Assembly: GCA_011192155.1 (NCBI GenBank)
Contig: DUEK01000017.1
Span: 1 to 46,804, forward strand
Length of the DNA: 46,804 bases
Reading direction: 5' to 3'
Source: Thermoflexia bacterium
Lineage (GTDB): Bacteria; Chloroflexota; Anaerolineae; B4-G1
The notes under the pieces were generated by a model, which saw only the letters and a list, made by a program, of their open reading frames with translations, was not told the origin of the DNA and did no database searches. A program made the translations under genes and the position numbers. Below, in pieces: positions 42,156 to 46,804 of the stretch (positions are counted from its first letter, which is position 1; each line of letters opens with the position of its first letter).

Positions 42156-42812
42156 ATGGAATTCCGGCAGTTGTTGGATATTGTGGGGGAGGAACCACTG
42201 TTCGAGACCGGGCTGTTGCTTTCTGGGGACGTTGACCCCGGCAACATGCGGCGGCAACTTTCCCGCTGGACGGCCGCGGGCAAACTCTATCAATTGCGGC
42301 GCGGCCTCTACACCCCGGCCCCGCCATACCAGAAGGTGAGCCCCCATCCCTTCCTGATCGCCAACCGGCTGGTGCGAGCCTCCTACGTCAGTTTGCAGGC
42401 CGCGCTGGCCCACTATGGCCTGATCCCCGAACACGTGCCGGCTGTCACCAGCGTGACGACGGCGCGGCCCAGCCGCCGAGAGACCCCGCTGGGCCGCTAC
42501 GAATTTCGTCATATCAAGGCCGCGTTGTTGTACGGCTACCGTCTATTGGACCTGGGGCGCGACCAGCAGGCGTTCGTAGCCGCGCCGGAAAAGGCCCTGC
42601 TCGACCTGGTCTATTTGCAGCCGGGAGGAGACGCTCCCGCTTACCTGCGGGGCCTGCGTCTGCAAAACCTGGATCGCCTGGACGTGGACGAACTGCGGCG
42701 GATGGCGAAACGCGCCGGCGGCCCAAAGTTGCAGCGCGCAGCCGCCAACATCGCAGCCCTGGCCGCGCAAGAGGCTGAGGAGTATGAAATCCTATCTGAT
42801 TGCCCAAGTTAA
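42156..42812 (+). CDS. abiEi: AbiEi-type antitoxin / transcriptional repressor
   Basis: Of 218 residues. N-terminal winged helix about 1-65 (GNMRRQLSRWTAAGKLYQLRRGLYTP) and the AbiEi C-terminal domain (FLIANRLVRASYVSLQAALAHYGLIPEHVPAVTSVTTARP, and EKALLDLVYL). It neutralises the AbiEii nucleotidyltransferase in a type IV toxin-antitoxin system and represses the operon. Overlaps abiEii by 29 bases. The pair follows the restriction gene by 66 bases on the same strand, with its own promoter. Confidence 0.88.
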   Translation: MEFRQLLDIVGEEPLFETGLLLSGDVDPGNMRRQLSRWTAAGKLYQLRRGLYTPAPPYQKVSPHPFLIANRLVRASYVSLQAALAHYGLIPEHVPAVTSVTTARPSRRETPLGRYEFRHIKAALLYGYRLLDLGRDQQAFVAAPEKALLDLVYLQPGGDAPAYLRGLRLQNLDRLDVDELRRMAKRAGGPKLQRAAANIAALAAQEAEEYEILSDCPS

Positions 42813-43617
42813 AGCCTGCCCCACGCCAATCCAGGGCTGGAACCTGGCACGCGAGTACCTGCAAGCCCGCATCCTGGGCCTACTGCAGAACGCAGGGGCG
42901 ATGATTCCGCTGGCCTTCCACGGCGGCACGGCGCTGCGCTTTCTCTACGCCATCCCCCGTTATTCGGAAGACCTGGACTTTGCGCTGGAACGCTCGGTCG
43001 GCCAATACGACTTTCGCGCTTACCTGCGCGCCATCCAGGGCGAGCTCGAGGCCGAAGGGTACGAGGTCAGTATCAAGCTCAACGACCGCAGTGTCGTCCA
43101 CGGCGGTTTTGTGCGCTTCCCCGGCCTGCCGTATGAGTTGGATCTCTCGCCTCACCCCAACCAGGTACTATCCATCAAGCTGGAGGTGGACACCGATCCG
43201 CCCTCTGGGGCCGGGCTGGGCACCACCGTCGTCCGTCGTCACGTCACGCTCCAGCTTCAGCACCACGACCGGGCCTCGCTGCTGGCGGGCAAGCTGCATG
43301 CCCTGTTGCAGCGCGATTACGTCAAAGGCCGCGACCTGTACGACCTCTTGTGGTACGTCAGTGATCCAACCTGGCCCGCGCCCAACCTCACGCTGTTGAA
43401 CAACGGACTGCAACAGACCGGCTGGGCAGCGGGCACGCTCACCCCGGAGAGCTGGCGGGCCGTCGTGTGCGAGCGCGTCAACGAGCTGGCCTGGGAGCAA
43501 GTGGCGGCGGACGTAAGCCCTTTTCTGGAACACGAGTCTGACGTGGCGCTCCTGACCCGTGAGAACCTGCTGCGTGCGTTGGGCAGGGAGAGCAGGAACA
43601 GCGCATCCAAGAAGTGA
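42784..43617 (+). CDS. abiEii: AbiEii-type nucleotidyltransferase toxin
   Basis: Of 277 residues, ribosome site GAGGAG. Nucleotidyltransferase motif HGGTALRFLYAIPRYSEDLDFAL (G47 G48 T49; D63 and D65 for metals), later LLAGKLHALLQRDYVKGRDLYDLLWYV with the conserved Lys and Arg-Asp. AbiEii/MenT-type enzymes add nucleotides to tRNA or similar acceptors and arrest growth, giving phage defence by abortive infection. All key residues are present, so the toxin looks active. Ends 45 bases before a miniature element. Confidence 0.9.
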   Translation: MKSYLIAQVKACPTPIQGWNLAREYLQARILGLLQNAGAMIPLAFHGGTALRFLYAIPRYSEDLDFALERSVGQYDFRAYLRAIQGELEAEGYEVSIKLNDRSVVHGGFVRFPGLPYELDLSPHPNQVLSIKLEVDTDPPSGAGLGTTVVRRHVTLQLQHHDRASLLAGKLHALLQRDYVKGRDLYDLLWYVSDPTWPAPNLTLLNNGLQQTGWAAGTLTPESWRAVVCERVNELAWEQVAADVSPFLEHESDVALLTRENLLRALGRESRNSASKK

Positions 43618-43662
43618 TGATTCTCTGTACCACCCTCCAGGCAACCGGGCAGCATAGGTTCA

Positions 43663-43802
43663 ATACTTTGCCAGCAATTCCCGTTATGGGAGAAAAAGTC
43701 AGGTCGTAGCCGCGATTTCCAAATCGCGCAGGGCGCTTTACATGGCAAAATATACGCGATTTGGAAATCGCGGCTACAAAACGGGAATTGCTGATACTTT
43801 GC
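43663..43802. mobile_element. Miniature element (122 bp) with perfect ends and perfect 9-bp target duplication
   Basis: Direct repeats ATACTTTGC (43663-43671, 43794-43802) are identical. Ends CAGCAATTCCCGTT (43672-43685) and AACGGGAATTGCTG (43780-43793) are perfect inverted repeats. Inside, 23-bp perfect arms (43706-43728, 43755-43777) begin GTAGCCGCGATTTCC; each arm also contains its own small palindrome CGCGATTT..AAATCGCG. No gene. It looks like a recent insertion. Confidence 0.85.
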
Positions 43803-43818
43803 AGACGTGAGGTCTAGA

Positions 43819-44436
43819 TTGGGCAAGCTCATAAGTGTGGTGGGAAACTCTGGCGTGGGCAAGACGACGCTGACGAAAGAGCTGTGCAAACAGGCCCCCT
43901 TCACGACGGCGTTGGAGCAACACGAAGAACGACCGTTTCAGAAACAGTTTGGCCTTGATCTGCAAAGGTACTCGCTCCCGAACCAAATTGATTACTTGTT
44001 GTACAGGGCCGAGCAGGAGCAGTCAATTCGGCAGGGCGACATGACGGGCATCCAGGACGGAGGTCTGGAAGAGGATTTCTACGTCTTTACGCGCTTGTTC
44101 TACGAAAAGGGGTATTTGAAAGAGCAAGAGTACAGGCTGTGCGAGAGGATGTACCAAATGCTGCGCAGTCTCCTCCCGCCTCCCGATCTCATAATCAGGT
44201 TGACCGCTCCACTGAACGTGATCGCCGAGCGTTACGCCAGGAGAGGGCGCAAGTTGGAGATCGCAACAGCAGAGGATTTGGGCAGGATAGAGACCTTGCT
44301 GGAGCAGTGGCTAGGCAGCGTGGACTCGACCCCGATCATCACCGTTGACGCAAGCGCGGACGGATTTGCTCCCAAAAGGGTCAAAGAACTGCTGGCTCTT
44401 TGGGATTTCGCAGAGTCGGAGTCCCCAACTTGTTGA
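43819..44436 (+). CDS. Deoxynucleoside kinase family protein
   Basis: P-loop kinase of 205 residues in the dCK/dGK group: KLISVVGNSGVGKTTLTKEL (Walker A), an HEERPFQKQF substrate segment, QDGGLEEDFYVFTRLFYEKGYL, PDLIIRLTAPLNVIAERYARRGRKLE (lid arginines). It phosphorylates deoxynucleosides for salvage, or a related small molecule. I prefer TTG 43819 (GAGG at 43809-43812, 6 bases upstream; protein then starts MGKLISVVGN). GTG 43807 would be an in-frame alternative. The miniature element ends 16 bases upstream and may have cut off the native promoter. Confidence 0.75.
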   Translation: MGKLISVVGNSGVGKTTLTKELCKQAPFTTALEQHEERPFQKQFGLDLQRYSLPNQIDYLLYRAEQEQSIRQGDMTGIQDGGLEEDFYVFTRLFYEKGYLKEQEYRLCERMYQMLRSLLPPPDLIIRLTAPLNVIAERYARRGRKLEIATAEDLGRIETLLEQWLGSVDSTPIITVDASADGFAPKRVKELLALWDFAESESPTC

Positions 44437-44462
44437 GGGAAGTCCGCTGTGTACGGGAGACT

Positions 44463-45401
44463 ATGACAAACGTCGTCCTTCAGGCCACCGGCCTGACCAA
44501 ACGGTACGGCGACCTCGTCGCCGTCAACAATCTGAGCCTCGACGTGCGCGAAGGGGAGGTCTTTGGCTTTCTCGGTCCCAATGGCGCGGGCAAGACCACC
44601 TCGATCAACATGATGTGCGGGCTGCTCAAGCCGGACGGCGGGCGCGTGACGATCCGCGGCCAGCCTGTCACCGGCGGCAGCGCCGACATACGGACCAGGG
44701 TGGGCGTCTGCCCGCAGGAGATCGTGCTGTGGAAGAACCTGACCTGCCTGGAGCAGCTTCAGTTCGCCGGTGAGATGTACGACCTCAGAGCCTGCCAGGC
44801 CCGTCAGCGGGCCGAGTACCTTCTGGAAGAACTCGACCTCGCCGAGAAGGGACACAAGCTCGCCAAGACGCTTTCGGGCGGCATGCAGCGCCGCCTGAAC
44901 CTCGCGCTGGCGCTCGTACACGATCCCGAGATCGTCATCCTCGACGAGCCAGAGGCAGGCCTGGACCCGCAGAGCCGCGTGAAGGTGCGCGAGTACATCA
45001 AAGCACTCGCTCAAAACAAGACCGTCATCCTGACCACGCACAATATGGACGAGGCCGACCGCGTCGCCGACCGGGTCGCTATCATTGATCACGGCGAACT
45101 GCTCTCCCTCAATACGCCGGAGGCGCTCAAGCGCAGCGTTGGCGAGGGCGACGTGCTGGAAATCGCGCTTGGGGGTGAGTGCGCGCGCGCCCAGGCTGCC
45201 CTGGCCGATCTGGCCGGCCGCGCCGCCTTTGACACGACGGACGGCACGCTGCACGTCCGCGCCCTCAATGTGGTGAATCTGCTCCCTCCGATCCTCGAAA
45301 AGCTGGCGGCGGCCGGCATCCAACCGGGCGAGGTGCGCCTGCGCGAGAACAGTCTCGAGGACGTCTTTATCCGGCTGACCGGGCGGAGGTTGCGAGAATG
45401 A
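44463..45401 (+). CDS. ABC transporter ATP-binding protein (DrrA/CcmA type)
   Basis: Of 312 residues, ribosome site GGGAG. Walker A FLGPNGAGKTTSINMMCGLL, Q-loop VCPQEIVLWKNLT, signature TLSGGMQRRLNLALAL, Walker B EIVILDEPEAGLDP, switch His in ILTTHNMDEADRVADRVA. C-terminal extension (about 220-312) typical of multidrug/antibiotic or lipid exporters with ABC-2 permeases. Overlaps the permease gene by 4 bases (ATGA). Confidence 0.92.
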   Translation: MTNVVLQATGLTKRYGDLVAVNNLSLDVREGEVFGFLGPNGAGKTTSINMMCGLLKPDGGRVTIRGQPVTGGSADIRTRVGVCPQEIVLWKNLTCLEQLQFAGEMYDLRACQARQRAEYLLEELDLAEKGHKLAKTLSGGMQRRLNLALALVHDPEIVILDEPEAGLDPQSRVKVREYIKALAQNKTVILTTHNMDEADRVADRVAIIDHGELLSLNTPEALKRSVGEGDVLEIALGGECARAQAALADLAGRAAFDTTDGTLHVRALNVVNLLPPILEKLAAAGIQPGEVRLRENSLEDVFIRLTGRRLRE

Positions 45402-46540
45402 GGATGCTCAAGATATTCCTGAAAAGCCTCAAGGAACAGGCCCGCGACTGGACCACGACGAGCCTTAGCCTGGTCATAGGGCCATGCTTCGTTCTACTGT
45501 ACTGGCTGATGATCCCCAGCGGCTCGACGACGTATGGCGTGATGGTACTCGACTATGATCAAGGCCCTGCCGGGCAAGAAGTGATCGCCGTGATGGAAAC
45601 GCTCTCCTACTCCAGCGGTGATCCAATCCTGGACGTGGCGCCAGTCACCGACCAGGAGAAGGCAAAGAGTGCCCTGCGAGATCGCGACGTCGAAGTCCTC
45701 GTCATCATCCCGGAGGATTTCTCCGCGACGCTCACGGCGGCCGCCCTGGGAAATGGATCCGCCAACTCGTCCGTCACCTTTGTCGGCGACCTGACCAACC
45801 CCTACTATGCTATCGGCGCGATCATGGCCAACGCCGCCATCGAAGAGTACGTGCAGCAGGCCACCGGCGAGACGCGCACGGTCGCCATCAAAGAGATCGC
45901 GTTGGGCGCATCGGCCGGGCGCTCCGAGTTCGAGTTGTACGTGCCCGGCATGCTCATCATCTCGGTCGTGATGCTGGTCTTTACCGCCTCGATGGCGATC
46001 ACCTACGAGGTCGAGGCCGGGACGCTGCGCCGGCTCCAAATCACGCGCATGACGGCCTTTGACCTGCTGACCGGGATCAGCCTCTCGGTGATCCTGTTGG
46101 GCATTCTCTCGATGCTGCTGACTTTGCTCGTCGCGATGGCATTAGGCTTTGAGAGCCAGGGGCCAATCTGGGCGGCGATACTCGTCGCGGCAGTCACGAC
46201 CGTTTCCGTCGTCGGCGTCGGCTTGGTCGTCGCCGCCTTCTCAAAGAGCGTCAGCCAGGCGTTCATCATCGCCAACTTTCCCTTGATCTTTTTCATGTTC
46301 TTCTCCGGCGCGGTCTATCCCATCCCCCGCATCCAGCTTTTCGAGGTCGCCGGGCAGTTTGTCAGCATATACGATGTTATTCCCCCCACCCACGCCGTCG
46401 TCGCCTTGAACAAGATCCTCACGCTGGGGGCCGGGCCGGCAGACGTGCTCTACGAATCGGTCTCACTGGTAGTGCTTTCAGTCGTCTATTTTGCCATCGG
46501 CACGTGGCTGTTCCACCGGCGGCATATGCGGGTGTCGTAA
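45398..46540 (+). CDS. ABC-2 type permease
   Basis: Of 380 residues. One N-terminal helix (about 20-40), a large external domain (about 45-185, VLVIIPEDFSATLTAA, TFVGDLTNPYYAIGAIMAN), then five helices (about 190-372) with the family segment MAITYEVEAGTLRRLQITRMTAFDLLTG and FFSGAVYPIPRIQLFEVAGQFVSIYDVIPPTHAVVALN. Forms an exporter with the ATPase upstream. Substrate unknown. Confidence 0.9.
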   Translation: MRMLKIFLKSLKEQARDWTTTSLSLVIGPCFVLLYWLMIPSGSTTYGVMVLDYDQGPAGQEVIAVMETLSYSSGDPILDVAPVTDQEKAKSALRDRDVEVLVIIPEDFSATLTAAALGNGSANSSVTFVGDLTNPYYAIGAIMANAAIEEYVQQATGETRTVAIKEIALGASAGRSEFELYVPGMLIISVVMLVFTASMAITYEVEAGTLRRLQITRMTAFDLLTGISLSVILLGILSMLLTLLVAMALGFESQGPIWAAILVAAVTTVSVVGVGLVVAAFSKSVSQAFIIANFPLIFFMFFSGAVYPIPRIQLFEVAGQFVSIYDVIPPTHAVVALNKILTLGAGPADVLYESVSLVVLSVVYFAIGTWLFHRRHMRVS

Positions 46541-46804
46541 TCTTGGGGCGGTCGCACATTTCCGCTCAAAGCCCCCGTCTCGGGGGCGTCTCAGGCGAGG
46601 TTTGTCCCGCGAATCCGCCCCCGGGACGGGGGCCAGGAGCTTGGGAGTTTCAAACAGCGGTTCTTTGCAAAACGTATCTTCTCAATATCTTGGGGCGGTC
46701 GCACATTTCCGCTCAAAGCCCCCGTCTCGGGGGCATCTCAGGCGAGGTTTGTCCCGCGAATCCGCCCCCGGGACGGGGGCCAGGAGCTTGGGAGTTTCAA
46801 ACAG
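46540..46804. repeat. Two copies of a structured 118-bp repeat, period 147 bp
   Basis: Unit 1 (46540-46657) and unit 2 (46687-46804, reaching the window edge) are identical except 46588 G / 46735 A. The 29-base spacer (46658-46686) is CGGTTCTTTGCAAAACG and so on. Each unit has two hairpins, GCCCCCG-TCT-CGGGGGC and GCCCCCG-GGA-CGGGGGC, which also pair with each other as 18-bp arms with one mismatch. Unit 1 begins in the last base of the permease stop codon. More units may follow outside. Confidence 0.85.

Noticed and set aside
46540-46804. Possible CRISPR array
   Set aside because: Units are 118 bp, far longer than CRISPR repeats, only two are seen, and no cas genes are near.
1-46804. tRNA, rRNA or tmRNA genes
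   Set aside because: No cloverleaf with TTCRANY-type arms or rRNA core sequence was recognised by eye; a covariance search would settle it.

Overview
The window reads like chromosome of a member of the Chloroflexota (Anaerolineae/Caldilineae type). This is inferred from GC-rich, densely packed genes, REC-GAF and REC-GAF-PAS sensor kinases, Thr-Pro-rich secreted proteins, cohesin/dockerin and LysM surface proteins, an NfeD/flotillin pair, a sphingosine-phosphate-lyase-like enzyme, and many short palindromic intergenic elements. No rRNA or tRNA gene was recognised, so the phylum call is an inference. Several genes share one promoter form, TTGNNN-16/17-TGN-TATAAT, and in some the predicted transcript starts at or within a few bases of the ATG (leaderless).

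Layout. 1-192: edge of an insertion sequence with three terminal repeats. 258-5866: peptide/solute-binding lipoprotein, a REC-GAF histidine kinase, a REC/winged-helix response regulator and a solo globin-fold sensor that lacks the haem histidine. 6188-8362: NfeD-like protein and flotillin. 8456-11800: radical SAM protein, PLP lyase/decarboxylase and TSUP exporter. 12170-21443: a same-strand catabolic run of MDR dehydrogenase, UMF1 transporter, MBL hydrolase, TPP enzyme, SDR, UroD-type methyltransferase, corrinoid protein and an MFS transporter whose 5' end looks damaged. 21843-22876: pyruvate-kinase C-domain protein, xseB and a small membrane protein. 22873-33195, minus strand: murJ, REC-GAF-PAS kinase, murI, a CAP-domain protein, then four cohesin-bearing secreted proteins (one with LysM, one with a TM anchor, two with dockerins). 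33359-38112, plus strand: DUF348-G5-propeller lipoprotein, O-antigen-ligase-like protein, DUF4230 protein and macrodomain protein. 38158-38673: a nested miniature transposon. 38751-43617: defence island with a single-chain restriction-modification enzyme and an AbiEi/AbiEii pair. 43663-46540: a miniature element, a deoxynucleoside kinase and a two-gene ABC exporter. 46540-46804: two copies of a structured 118-bp repeat.

How the genes work together. The cohesin cluster contains two anchors (peptidoglycan-binding LysM and a membrane helix) and two bifunctional cohesin+dockerin proteins, enough parts for a self-assembling surface scaffold with no enzyme subunit encoded beside it. The UroD-type methyltransferase and corrinoid protein form a methyl-transfer module, and the TPP enzyme, SDR, MDR dehydrogenase and transporters suggest uptake and breakdown of a small methylated or oxo substrate that cannot be named from sequence. 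The restriction-modification and AbiE genes form a defence island bordered by miniature transposons.

The most unusual content is the mobile-element fine structure: at least five non-coding inverted-repeat elements, several with target-site duplications, nested inside one another and sharing interior modules.
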